Origin: Clostridium gasigenes
GTDB taxonomy: Bacteria; Bacillota; Clostridia; Clostridiales; Clostridiaceae
DNA length: 64,000 bases
Direction: 5' to 3'
Assembly (NCBI RefSeq): GCF_900104115.1
Contig: NZ_FNJM01000004.1
Coordinates: 1 to 64,000 of the forward strand
Both the position numbers and the translations under genes were made by a program. The notes under the pieces are model-generated. The model was not told the origin of the DNA. It saw nothing but the letters and a program-made list of their open reading frames with translations, and made no database searches. This document shows, one piece after another, positions 56,524 through 64,000 of this stretch (position 1 is its first letter; the number at the start of each line of letters is the position of its first letter).

Positions 56524-58218
56524 ATGTTACAATTTTTACAAAGAATTGGTAAAGCTATCATGCTTCCAATCGCAGCATTACCTATAGCAGGTATATTACT
56601 AGGAGTTGGTGGTGCTTTATTAGGTATCGCAGGATTAGAAAATGCACCAGCAGTTTATCAACCATTAATAGCGTTTGTTAGTATTCCAGTTGTTAATGCA
56701 ATATTAACAATAATGAAAAATGTAGGGGATATAATATTCGGTAACTTACCATTGCTATTCGCAGTAGGGGTTGCAGTAGGTCTTGCAAAGAAAGACAAGG
56801 GAACAGCAGCTTTAGCAGCTGTATTTGGATTCTTAGTAATGAACCAAGTTATCACAACTATGTTAACATTAGGATTCACTCAACTTGGAGTTGTAACTCC
56901 AGCGAGTGTAAAGGCAACTGGTGAATATGCTACTTATGTAACAACAAACTTAGGTATATTCACATTAAACATGTCAGTATTTGGTGGTATTATAACAGGT
57001 ATAGTTACATCCGTATTACACGATAAATATCATACAATTCAATTACCAGCAGTAATCGGATTCTTCTCAGGATCAAGATTTGTGCCTATAATAACAGCAT
57101 TAGTAATGGCTTTTGTTGGAGCTGCATTAGCTTTTGTATGGCCAGTAGTTCAAAATGGTATTTCAATGCTTTCAGAATTTGTTAGAACAGCAGGTCCACT
57201 AGGAACATTCTTCTATGGAGTAATAGAAAGAGCATTAGTTCCATTTGGATTACATCATGTATTCTATACACCATTCTGGTATGGATCATTTGTTGAAGGT
57301 CAAATTTTAGTAGATGGTACATTAAAGACAGTTGCAGGAGCTAATACAGCATACTTTGCACAATTATCAAGTATGAGCGATTTAGTTGGCGCTTCATCAG
57401 GAACAATGTCAACAATAGTAAGTGGTACTACAAGATTTATGGCAGGTAAATTCCCATTCATGATGTTCGGGTTACCAGCAGCAGCATTTGCAATGTATAG
57501 AGCAGCAGCTCCAAGCAAGAAGAAACTTGTTGGATCATTATTATTATCAGCAGCTGTTACATCTATGCTAACTGGTATTACTGAACCTTTAGAATTTACA
57601 TTCTTATTTGTTGCTCCAGTATTATATGGAGTTCATTGTTTACTAGCAGGTTTATCATTCATGTTAATGGATGTACTTAATGTATTTGTTGGTATGACAT
57701 TCTCAGGTGGTCTAATTGACTTTACATTATTCGGTTTATTACCAGCAGGAGCAGGTGTACCTACTCGTTGGTTCATGATAATACTTGTGGGTATAGTATA
57801 TGCAGTAGTTTACTACTTCTTATTCTTATTCATGATTAAGAAATTCAACTTAAAGACTCCGGGTAGAGATGAAAATGAACAAGAAACTAAACTTTACAGT
57901 AAAGCTGAATTCCAAGAAGCTAAGGGTATAAGCCCAGATGCTAAAGGAAAAAAAGCAAATAACAAAAATAATGAAATTGTTGAAAAAGCTCCAGAAGTTT
58001 TAGAAGCTTTAGGTGGAGAAGAAAATATAGTAAGCGTAGATGCTTGCATTACAAGATTAAGAGTTGAAGTAAAAGATAAATCTAAGGTTGATAAACCTAA
58101 ACTTAAAGCACTTGGCGCAGCCGGTGTTGTTGAAGTTGGTAATGGAATTCAAGCGATATTCGGTGCAAAAGCTGATGCGTATAAGAATGAAATTAACAAT
58201 ATCTTAGATATAGAGTAA
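56524..58218 (+). CDS. PTS glucose-family EIICB transporter without IIA
   Basis: A 564-residue sugar phosphotransferase: EIIC membrane domain (residues 1-440; GVIERALVPFGLHH, GITEPLEFTFLFVAP), linker, and EIIB (about 485-564) with the phospho-Cys508 in DACITRLRVEV. It belongs to the glucose/GlcNAc/maltose family; the exact sugar is not readable. It has no IIA domain, so it needs IIA from another protein, most simply the EIICBA encoded next. Expression depends on the RAT/terminator just upstream. Ribosome site GGGAGGA. Confidence 0.92.
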   Translation: MLQFLQRIGKAIMLPIAALPIAGILLGVGGALLGIAGLENAPAVYQPLIAFVSIPVVNAILTIMKNVGDIIFGNLPLLFAVGVAVGLAKKDKGTAALAAVFGFLVMNQVITTMLTLGFTQLGVVTPASVKATGEYATYVTTNLGIFTLNMSVFGGIITGIVTSVLHDKYHTIQLPAVIGFFSGSRFVPIITALVMAFVGAALAFVWPVVQNGISMLSEFVRTAGPLGTFFYGVIERALVPFGLHHVFYTPFWYGSFVEGQILVDGTLKTVAGANTAYFAQLSSMSDLVGASSGTMSTIVSGTTRFMAGKFPFMMFGLPAAAFAMYRAAAPSKKKLVGSLLLSAAVTSMLTGITEPLEFTFLFVAPVLYGVHCLLAGLSFMLMDVLNVFVGMTFSGGLIDFTLFGLLPAGAGVPTRWFMIILVGIVYAVVYYFLFLFMIKKFNLKTPGRDENEQETKLYSKAEFQEAKGISPDAKGKKANNKNNEIVEKAPEVLEALGGEENIVSVDACITRLRVEVKDKSKVDKPKLKALGAAGVVEVGNGIQAIFGAKADAYKNEINNILDIE

Positions 58219-58229
58219 TTTATAAATTT

Positions 58230-58262
58230 GAGTGTTCCAAAAAAATTGGAACACTCTTTTAT
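58230..58262 (+). terminator. Terminator after the EIICB gene
   Basis: GAGTGTTCCAA pairs with TTGGAACACTC, followed by TTTTA. A weak relative of the dispersed hairpin (AATCTATAATAAAATAG ... TTATTTTATAGAGATT) follows at 58270-58320. Confidence 0.85.
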
Positions 58263-58339
58263 AGTTTAGGAATCTATAATAAAATAGACTACAGTAATAG
58301 ATAGTTATTTTATAGAGATTACTTATTAAGGAGAAAATT

Positions 58340-60373
58340 ATGAGAGAGTTATTAAAAGGTTCATTTGGGGTATTGCAACGAATAGGTAAGGCTTTAATGT
58401 TACCAGTTGCATTATTACCAGCAGCAGGGTTACTACTTGGGATAGGAACAATGCTACAAAGTTTATATTTTTTAGATTTATTTCCAGCTGTAGGTATAGA
58501 TTGGATTCAATCTATAGCCTTAATAATGTCTGGTTCTGGGAATATAATATTTACTAACCTTCCACTAATATTTGCAGTAGGTGTAGCAATTGGATTATGT
58601 GATGGCGATGGAGTTGCAGGGCTTGCAACTATAGTTGGATTCTTAATAATGAATGTTTCTATGGGAATTGGAGCTGGAGTAACAGCTGATATGGTAACAG
58701 GTAATCCAATGTACACAATGATTCTTGGGATACCAACACTTCAAACCGGAGTATTTGGGGGTATTATAATTGGGATAGTGGCATCAATAGTATACAGAAA
58801 ATTCTATAATATAGAATTGCCACAGTTTTTAGGTTTCTTTTCAGGGAAGAGATTTATACCAATAGTTACCGCTGTAGCAGGTTTAATAGTTGGACTTGCA
58901 CTAGTTATTATATGGCCTCCTATTCAAAATGGATTATTAATATTCTCAAGAGGTATGATAGATACAAATCAAACAGTAGCTGCATTAATTTTTGGAATTA
59001 TAGAAAGATCATTAATTCCGTTTGGATTGCATCATATTTGGTATAATCCATTTTGGTATCAATTTGGAGAATATACTAATCAGGCAGGGCAATTAATTAT
59101 TGGAGATCAAGCTATATTTATGGCTCAATTAAAAGATGGAGTAGAGTTTACAGCGGGGACATTTATGACTGGAAAATATCCATTTATGATGTTTGGGTTG
59201 CCAGCGGCAGCACTTGCTATGTATCATGAAGCAAGAGAAGACAAAAAAAAATTAGTAGCAGGAATATTCTTCTCAGCTGCACTAACTTCTTTTTTAACAG
59301 GGATAACAGAACCAATAGAATTTACATTTCTATTTGTAGCACCAGTATTATTTGGGGTTCATTGTATATTTGCAGGGATTTCATTTATGACAATGCAAAT
59401 ATTAAATGTAAAAATAGGATTAACATTCTCAGGCGGAATTATAGATTATTTATTATTTGGAGTATTTCCAAATAGAACAGCGTGGTGGCTAGTAATACCT
59501 GTAGGGGTTATATTTGCAATAATTTATTATTTTGGGTTTAGATTCATAATAAGAAAACTGGATCTTAAAACGCCAGGTAGAGAAAACGATGAAATAGAAG
59601 TAGATATAGATGTTGATAATGGTGAACTTGCAGTTAAAGTTCTGGAAGCCTTAGGTGGAAAATCAAATATCAAACATTTAGATGCATGTATAACCAGATT
59701 AAGGGTAATAGTATTAGACCTTAGTAAAGTGGATAAGAATGAATTTAAAGTTCTTGGATCAGCTGGAACTATGCAAATAGGAAAAAATATCCAAATTATA
59801 TTTGGACCTAAATCGGATAGATTAAAAGAACAAATTAAAGGTGTTATAAGTGGGAAAGAAATAGAAAAAAAATTAATTAAGACAATAGAAGAAATAAAGC
59901 CGGGGATAGATACAGGAGTAAAAATTGCTATACCTGTATCTGGAAAATTAATTAATTTAGAAGAAGTACCAGATGATGTATTTTCTATGAGGTTAATAGG
60001 TGATGGGTTTGCAATAGATCCAACTGAGGGATCTTTACTTTCACCAGTAAAAGGTAAGATAACCGCATTAATAAGAACTAACCATGCAATAACAATAACC
60101 ACAGATACTGGGATGAAAGTATTTATACATATAGGAATAGATACAATAAAACTTAATGGTGATGGGTTCGTAAGCTTTATTAAAGTAGGCGATGAAGTTA
60201 ATATAGGAGATAAATTAATAGAATTTCCATTAGAAAGTATTAAAGCAAATAAATTATCACCAATTATTCCAATAATATTTAAAAATATTTCTTTAAATGA
60301 ATATGTATACTATAAAAGAAGTAACAAGGTAAGGGCTAAAGATTCAAATAAGATTGAAATTCACATGAAATAA
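58340..60373 (+). CDS. ptsG: PTS EIICBA transporter, PtsG (glucose) type
   Basis: A 677-residue three-domain enzyme II: EIIC (1-405; FGVLQRIGKALMLPVALLPAAG, GLHHIWYNPFWYQFGEY, NRTAWWLVIPVGV), EIIB (about 425-510, phospho-Cys450 in DACITRLRVIV) and EIIA (about 530-670, active-site His582 and His597, the usual 15-residue spacing). The sequence runs close to Bacillus PtsG along its whole length, so glucose is the likely substrate; GlcNAc is the alternative, given nagA in this window. It may have its own promoter after the terminator at 58230-58262. Confidence 0.92.
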   Translation: MRELLKGSFGVLQRIGKALMLPVALLPAAGLLLGIGTMLQSLYFLDLFPAVGIDWIQSIALIMSGSGNIIFTNLPLIFAVGVAIGLCDGDGVAGLATIVGFLIMNVSMGIGAGVTADMVTGNPMYTMILGIPTLQTGVFGGIIIGIVASIVYRKFYNIELPQFLGFFSGKRFIPIVTAVAGLIVGLALVIIWPPIQNGLLIFSRGMIDTNQTVAALIFGIIERSLIPFGLHHIWYNPFWYQFGEYTNQAGQLIIGDQAIFMAQLKDGVEFTAGTFMTGKYPFMMFGLPAAALAMYHEAREDKKKLVAGIFFSAALTSFLTGITEPIEFTFLFVAPVLFGVHCIFAGISFMTMQILNVKIGLTFSGGIIDYLLFGVFPNRTAWWLVIPVGVIFAIIYYFGFRFIIRKLDLKTPGRENDEIEVDIDVDNGELAVKVLEALGGKSNIKHLDACITRLRVIVLDLSKVDKNEFKVLGSAGTMQIGKNIQIIFGPKSDRLKEQIKGVISGKEIEKKLIKTIEEIKPGIDTGVKIAIPVSGKLINLEEVPDDVFSMRLIGDGFAIDPTEGSLLSPVKGKITALIRTNHAITITTDTGMKVFIHIGIDTIKLNGDGFVSFIKVGDEVNIGDKLIEFPLESIKANKLSPIIPIIFKNISLNEYVYYKRSNKVRAKDSNKIEIHMK

Positions 60374-60384
60374 GGGAGATAAAG

Positions 60385-60636
60385 ATGGATAGAGATATTG
60401 TGGAGAGAAAAGGAAAGATATTTAGACATTTTAAAGGCGATTTATATTTAGTTCAAGATGTTGTAACACATTCAGAAACTGGAGAAAAGCTAGTATTATA
60501 TAAAGCTTTATATGGTGAATGTGGATTATTTGTAAGACCATATAATATGTTTATAGAAGAGGTACCATCAGAAAAAGAAAATCCAACAGGGCAAAAATAT
60601 AGGTTTCAGGAATGTGATGTTAAAAGCGTTAAATAA
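60385..60636 (+). CDS. DUF1653-family protein
   Basis: An 83-residue protein with the DUF1653 pattern: KGKIFRHFKGDLYLVQDVVTHSETGEKLVLYKALYG and LFVRPYNMFIEEV. It is a small beta-rich domain of unknown function, common next to metabolic genes. It starts 11 bp after the EIICBA gene, with GGGAGA as ribosome site, so it is probably in the same transcript. Confidence 0.88.
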   Translation: MDRDIVERKGKIFRHFKGDLYLVQDVVTHSETGEKLVLYKALYGECGLFVRPYNMFIEEVPSEKENPTGQKYRFQECDVKSVK

Positions 60637-60677
60637 AATAAAAGAATAGAACTAATTTTAATATAGTAGTAAAGATA

Positions 60678-60712
60678 TAGGACTGATAGAAATATAACTA
60701 TCAGTCCTATAT
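60678..60712. terminator. Bidirectional terminator between DUF1653 and phosphatase genes
   Basis: ATAGGACTGATA pairs with TATCAGTCCTAT between convergent genes. Confidence 0.8.
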
Positions 60713-60760
60713 ATTTTCTATGAACTATAACCATTAAGATTTTAAATTAAATAAAGAGTA

Positions 60761-61633
60761 TTAATTTAACTTAATCCAAGTTGAGTAAGGTGTATTAAAG
60801 TTAGAACCCATATTTTCTAGTGTATATTTATAAAATGATTGTAAAAAGGTAGATCTTTCTTTGTTATCGGTTAAGATAATTCCACCTGCATCTAGTTGGT
60901 GTTTTAAAATAGTATCTAGTGGAAGCTTATCTTTGTTATTCATCATTTGATAAAGGGCCATAAAGGTAGTGGTTCTACCTTCCCCTTCAAGGCAGTGAAA
61001 ATGTAAATGGGCAGTAGCTGGAATATTTTTTATAAATTCTACAAATTCATCGGTAACATCTAAAGTAGGGGTTCCACCATCACGGACAGCAAAACGTTTA
61101 TAATTAATATTATTTTCTTTAACTAAAGTTTCTTCAGAAAATACTTTATTTACTTTTAATGTTTGTAGTAATTCACCTTTTTTGTTATAAATATTAACGT
61201 CAGAACCCAGTTTTATAGAGGCTAAATCCTTCTTCTCGCCTTCAAGTGTTTGTGTAGTAGTAAAATCTTTGTTTAAAAGATTTTCTTTGTTATAAAAACT
61301 TATAGGCAAAGTATTAATATATCCATGAGATTCTTGCCTTAAGTCAACTATGTACAAATCTTTATTGTTTAAAGCCTCAATAAGATTTTTTAACTGGAAA
61401 GGTGCAAATTCAGCACTACCAGAAATGTTTAAATCTGTTAAATTCCTAAATCTATTAGGTAAGGGAGTTATGCTGTTATTATCCCTTATAATCATTGTTG
61501 TATTTGATAATGGATCATTGTATAAAGTGTTAGAGTTTAAATAATTAATGCTAGCATCTACATTAATTGTAACTGATAAAAACAAAACTATGGATAATAA
61601 AATTGATAGGAAATTCTTTTTATTATTTTTCAT
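60761..61633 (-). CDS. Exported PTP-like phytase/phosphatase
   Basis: A 290-residue protein with a signal peptide (MKNNKKNFLSILLSIVLFLS, cleavage near VDAS) and a cysteine-phosphatase fold of the PTP-like phytase type (PhyA of Selenomonas). The P-loop HCLEGEGRTTTF has Cys214 and the HCx5R form; the middle residues differ from the usual HCEAGVGR. The presumed general acid lies in FAVRDGGTP. Family members dephosphorylate inositol phosphates; some act on phosphoproteins. ATG 61633 is chosen for its TGGAGTT site. It lies 25 bp after rubrerythrin on the same strand. Confidence 0.85.
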   Translation of the reverse strand: MKNNKKNFLSILLSIVLFLSVTINVDASINYLNSNTLYNDPLSNTTMIIRDNNSITPLPNRFRNLTDLNISGSAEFAPFQLKNLIEALNNKDLYIVDLRQESHGYINTLPISFYNKENLLNKDFTTTQTLEGEKKDLASIKLGSDVNIYNKKGELLQTLKVNKVFSEETLVKENNINYKRFAVRDGGTPTLDVTDEFVEFIKNIPATAHLHFHCLEGEGRTTTFMALYQMMNNKDKLPLDTILKHQLDAGGIILTDNKERSTFLQSFYKYTLENMGSNFNTPYSTWIKLN

Positions 61634-61658
61634 AAATAACTCCATTTCTAAAAAAAGT

Positions 61659-62243
61659 TTAAAAACTATCATTTAATATTTCGTAATAAGACTGAGGATG
61701 GCTACATACAGGACATTTTTCTGGAGCTGAAAGCCCTTCAAGTACATATCCACAAAACCTACAAATCCAAATTGATTTTTCATCTTTTTTAAATACCTTA
61801 TTATTTTGAACATTAGTTGCAAGTCTATCAAATCTTTCTCTATGATGATTTTCAATTTTAGCAATTAAAGTAAAGCTATTAGCTATTTCTGGGAAACCTT
61901 CGCTCCTTGCAATGGCTGCAAAGGCTGGATAAACTTCAGAGTGCTCATGAGCCTCAGCTTTTGCAGAACTCTGCAAATTAGCAAGAGTAGCACCTTTTGC
62001 TATAGGATAACTAGCATCAATACATAACTCTTCATTATTAAAATCGTTAATTAAATAATTAAAGAATATTTCAGCATGACCTTGTTCATTTTCACCTGTA
62101 AGTTTAAAAATATCAGCTATTTGTTCGTAACCTTCATTTTTAGCAACTTCTCCATAGAACATATATCTATTTCTAGCTTGTGATTCTCCAGCAAAAGCTC
62201 TAAGTAGATTTTTGGATGTTTCTGTATCTTTTAATGATTTCAT
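61659..62243 (-). CDS. Rubrerythrin
   Basis: A 194-residue protein: ferritin-like di-iron domain (residues 1-145; FAGESQARNRYMFYGEVAKNEG, ENEQGHAEIFF, AEAHEHSEVYPAFAAIARSEGF, IENHHRERFDRL) and a C-terminal rubredoxin-like Fe(Cys)4 site (CRFCGY ... CPVCSHP). It reduces hydrogen peroxide in anaerobes. ATG 62243 has GAGGTG 7 nt upstream; an open frame extending upstream to 62456 has no ribosome site. The domain order is the classical one, not the reverse type. Confidence 0.95.
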   Translation of the reverse strand: MKSLKDTETSKNLLRAFAGESQARNRYMFYGEVAKNEGYEQIADIFKLTGENEQGHAEIFFNYLINDFNNEELCIDASYPIAKGATLANLQSSAKAEAHEHSEVYPAFAAIARSEGFPEIANSFTLIAKIENHHRERFDRLATNVQNNKVFKKDEKSIWICRFCGYVLEGLSAPEKCPVCSHPQSYYEILNDSF

Positions 62244-62388
62244 TTTAGCACCTCTTATTAAAATATTTTCATTAATAGTATTTACTAATAAAAATATAAT
62301 ATCCCTCAAAATATCGGTAGATTTATTATGATTAAATATGTTTTTAAATGGATATAATCTAAAAGAATAATTAAAAGAGGTGAATAAT

Positions 62389-62628
62389 ATGGGGATAATA
62401 AAATTACAAATAATTATATTAATAACAATAATTTTAAGTGGAATATTAGGTGGCAAAAAAGGCGCAATAATTTCAGGATTAGTTTGGCTAGTAGCATCAA
62501 TTATAATGATGCATTCAAATATATTCGCAGTAATACAACTTATTACTGTAACTATTTCATATCAAATATCTTTGTTAGTTGGAATAGGAAGAGATTATTA
62601 TATAAAAAGAAAAAATATAAAAATATAA
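62389..62628 (+). CDS. Small membrane protein of unknown function
   Basis: A 79-residue protein with three hydrophobic stretches and a basic C-terminus (YYIKRKNIKI). ATG 62389 follows AGAGGTG. It is divergent from rubrerythrin, with which it shares a 145-bp control region. No family recognised. Confidence 0.65.
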   Translation: MGIIKLQIIILITIILSGILGGKKGAIISGLVWLVASIIMMHSNIFAVIQLITVTISYQISLLVGIGRDYYIKRKNIKI

Positions 62629-62660
62629 AATAATACAGTAGTTAATAAAAAAATAAGTGT

Positions 62661-62765
62661 TAAGGCTCTGAAAGAAAATAACAAGTCAAAAATTCTGAGA
62701 ATATTTTATTCTAGGAGAAGAACCATAACTCAAAATATAGCGCGATTTCACTAGTTATTTTAAAA
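62661..62765. repeat. Interrupted copy of the dispersed hairpin, copy Q
   Basis: Left arm AAGGCTCTGAAAGAAAATAA with AACAAGTCA; a right inner arm ACTAGTTATTTTAAAAA appears about 75 nt later, so about 55 nt of extra sequence sits in the loop. The right outer arm is lost. Confidence 0.55.
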
Positions 62766-62945
62766 ATGTATTAATAACTTTAATTGGAATATTACCCTGC
62801 AATTACACAGAATATAAAATAGAACCTGGGTTACAATAATAGCATAAACAAAATAACTTCTTAAAAAGGAAAAAGCATTTAGGAGGGAAATTAATAAGAA
62901 AATTAATTTCTAGGTCGTTTTTGTCTAATTTAAGAAATTTGTTTA

Positions 62946-63014
62946 TAGGGCATCTTAAAAATAAATAGCATCTATGCTAATCATATTTAGAGGATTATTT
63001 TTGATTGGTGCCTA
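62946..63014. repeat. Dispersed nested hairpin, copy R, in the SASP leader
   Basis: AGGGCATCTTAAAAATAAAT pairs with GATTATTTTTGATTGGTGCC around a worn inner stem. It ends 28 bp before the SASP start codon, so it would be in the mRNA leader if transcription starts upstream. Confidence 0.6.
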
Positions 63015-63041
63015 ATACCAAATCCAAAGGAGGAATACATT

Positions 63042-63224
63042 ATGTCAAGTAAAGCATTAGTACCAGAAGCAAAACAAGGGTTAAATACCTTTAAAAATGA
63101 AGTTGCTAGAGAAATCGGTGTACCATTTAGTGATTACAATGGCGATTTATCATCAAGACAATGTGGATCCGTAGGTGGAGAAATGGTAAAAAGAATGGTT
63201 GAACAATATGAAAGTTCACTCTAG
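63042..63224 (+). CDS. Alpha/beta-type small acid-soluble spore protein
   Basis: A 60-residue SASP that coats and protects DNA in the dormant spore. NEVAREIGVPFSDYNGDLS carries the germination-protease site region, and GSVGGEMVKRMVEQYE is the DNA-binding signature. Cys41 stands where Bacillus proteins have Asn in the NGSVGG motif. Ribosome site AAAGGAGG. Expected to be made in the forespore under sigma-G. Confidence 0.95.
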   Translation: MSSKALVPEAKQGLNTFKNEVAREIGVPFSDYNGDLSSRQCGSVGGEMVKRMVEQYESSL

Positions 63225-63309
63225 ACAATTTAATTAGGGAGCTTAAATAATAGAAATATTAATAAGCTATATCTAATTAAGTTAACAGTTATATTGGAAT
63301 ACCTAAAAA

Positions 63310-63354
63310 CAAAAGTATGGTAAAAATATTAAATTGTTTTTACCATACTTTTGC
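63310..63354. terminator. Bidirectional terminator after the SASP gene
   Basis: CAAAAGTATGGTAAAAA pairs with TTTTTACCATACTTTTG. Confidence 0.85.
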
Positions 63355-63430
63355 GTTAAATATTAAATTATTTTTATCATATATTTATATTAAATATATA
63401 AGTGAATCTTTTTTGCAGACGTCTTATATC

Positions 63431-64000
63431 TTAAATTTTATCTTTAAGATAATTACGATTATGAATTATTTTAGGACTATCAGGAATATATTTAGCAGCT
63501 TCTTCATTATGATCATTTGCAATATTAAGTTTCCCTATCCGAGAATAGCAAACACAAAGTTGAAGGTGGGGTAGCCAAGTTGAACTAGCATGATTTGTAA
63601 AACCTAAATTGTTTTCATCAGGTTTAAGTGTAGTAGCTAATTCATACCAAAAAATAGATTGATTAAATTTTTCCAAACTTAAAAATTTGAAACCTAATTG
63701 GCAACAAAAATCAGCTCTAGGCACATCATATTCGAAGGATTTAAAAATATATTTAAATACATTTTCAGTATCGTTTTTATAGTTAAAACAATCAACTAAA
63801 TTTGAACAAGCATTTTTATTATCTTCAACCCAACCAAGGTTTGTATCTAAAAAAGCTTTATATTGAACTATTGATTCATCTATACGATTATTATCAAAAA
63901 GTTCGTTAGCATAATAAAACATATCTCTTGTAGATAATATTTCTCCTTTTGCAATTATAGATTCATATATTTTTAGGTTTCTTCCAATAGAAGATTTTAA
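63431..64000 (-). CDS. C-terminal part of a TPR-containing family 2 glycosyltransferase (start outside window)
   Basis: The frame is open from the window edge to the stop at 63431 (189 codons seen). What is visible is a set of tetratricopeptide-like helices: KIYESIIAKGEILSTRDMFYYANELF, ESIVQYKAFLD, ADFCCQLGFKFLSLEKFNQSIFWYELA, HLQLCVCYSRIGKLNIANDHNEEA. This pattern is typical of the C-terminal half of clostridial SunS-type glycosyltransferases whose GT2 domain lies N-terminal. The catalytic part is beyond the edge, so the enzyme class is inferred. Confidence 0.7.
   Translation of the reverse strand, partial: LKSSIGRNLKIYESIIAKGEILSTRDMFYYANELFDNNRIDESIVQYKAFLDTNLGWVEDNKNACSNLVDCFNYKNDTENVFKYIFKSFEYDVPRADFCCQLGFKFLSLEKFNQSIFWYELATTLKPDENNLGFTNHASSTWLPHLQLCVCYSRIGKLNIANDHNEEAAKYIPDSPKIIHNRNYLKDKI

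Larger units (their letters stand above)
62629..63041. other. Gene-free region with two hairpin-repeat copies ahead of the SASP gene
   Basis: About 410 bp without a coding frame. An interrupted repeat copy lies at 62661-62765 and another at 62946-63014 (separate entries). Between them a small stem GAAATTAATAA...TTAATTTC (about 62885-62910) follows an AGGAGGG that has no start codon behind it. No convincing sigma-G promoter was found. Confidence 0.65.

Noticed and set aside
59527..60102. 191-codon antisense open frame over the EIICBA gene
   Set aside because: Shadow of a highly conserved sense gene; the low-complexity Ser/Ile/Pro content is typical of antisense translation.
62244..62456. N-terminal extension of rubrerythrin upstream of 62243
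   Set aside because: The extension is AT-rich without homology, overlaps the divergent gene's control region, and the ribosome site GAGGTG points to 62243.
62866..62915. AGGAGGG at about 62880 as start of a tiny gene
   Set aside because: No ATG, GTG or TTG at usable distance that stays open beyond a few codons.
63317..63574. Open frame of 85 codons on the plus strand
   Set aside because: It overlaps a terminator and the antisense of the glycosyltransferase end, has no ribosome site, and its composition is that of translated AT-rich noncoding DNA.

Overview
The window is chromosomal DNA from a low-GC, endospore-forming Firmicute, most likely a Clostridium sensu stricto species. Evidence for this: very high AT content with AGGAGG-type ribosome binding sites; sporulation genes (spoIID, spoIIQ, spoIIID, yyaC, an alpha/beta SASP); the clostridial order prmC-prfA-ywlC-rpiB-upp-thl-atp operon; and a butyrate-pathway thiolase preceded by a Rex-type operator. 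Most genes are core housekeeping genes. Species cannot be fixed from the sequence alone.

Layout. 1-320 is the end of an IS3-family insertion sequence cut by the window edge. 351-8666: glycolipid glycosyltransferase, rpmE, tdk, a DUF1385-PrmC fusion, prfA, a membrane protein, ywlC, rpiB and upp (translation termination, tRNA t6A, nucleotide salvage). 8944-11451: UDP-GlcNAc 2-epimerase and thiolase. 12207-18825: complete F1Fo ATP synthase operon atpIBEFHAGDC behind a long, structured, gene-free leader. 19005-25331: ywmB-murA-spoIID-spoIIQ-spoIIID-mbl and yyaC, joining cell wall synthesis to forespore engulfment. 25610-26152: tandem tRNA-Tyr/tRNA-Thr array with one broken tRNA-Tyr. 26281-36665: SAM riboswitch-metK, nagA, recD2, a ComFA-like degenerate gene with comFC, hpf and secA. 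36812-38727: prfB with its programmed frameshift and a HepT/MntA toxin-antitoxin pair whose antitoxin frame is broken. 39094-43003: a membrane acyltransferase fused to a degenerate TraB/GumN domain, a secreted M28 peptidase and a small membrane protein. 43282-48087: tex, FMN riboswitch-ribU and the tsaE-tsaB-rimI operon. 48406-51508: a ZnuA-like protein without metal ligands, dCMP deaminase, nitronate monooxygenase and two tRNA-Trp genes. 51656-55241: a large propeller-type sensor kinase with a small neighbour. 55366-60636: antiterminator-controlled glucose-family PTS genes. 60761-64000: exported phytase-like phosphatase, rubrerythrin, a SASP gene and the end of a TPR glycosyltransferase.

The strongest unexplained signal is a dispersed family of roughly 55-70 nt nested hairpins, with more than a dozen full or decayed copies between genes. 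The arms vary with compensatory changes, and in four places the first triplet of the element is exactly the stop codon of the upstream gene. Other points of interest are several pseudo-enzymes that keep their fold signature but have lost catalytic or metal-binding residues (acyltransferase-TraB fusion, ComFA-like, ZnuA-like, SpoIIQ), and the regulatory leaders of the atp and PTS operons. All coordinates and motif readings were made by eye; no database search was run.
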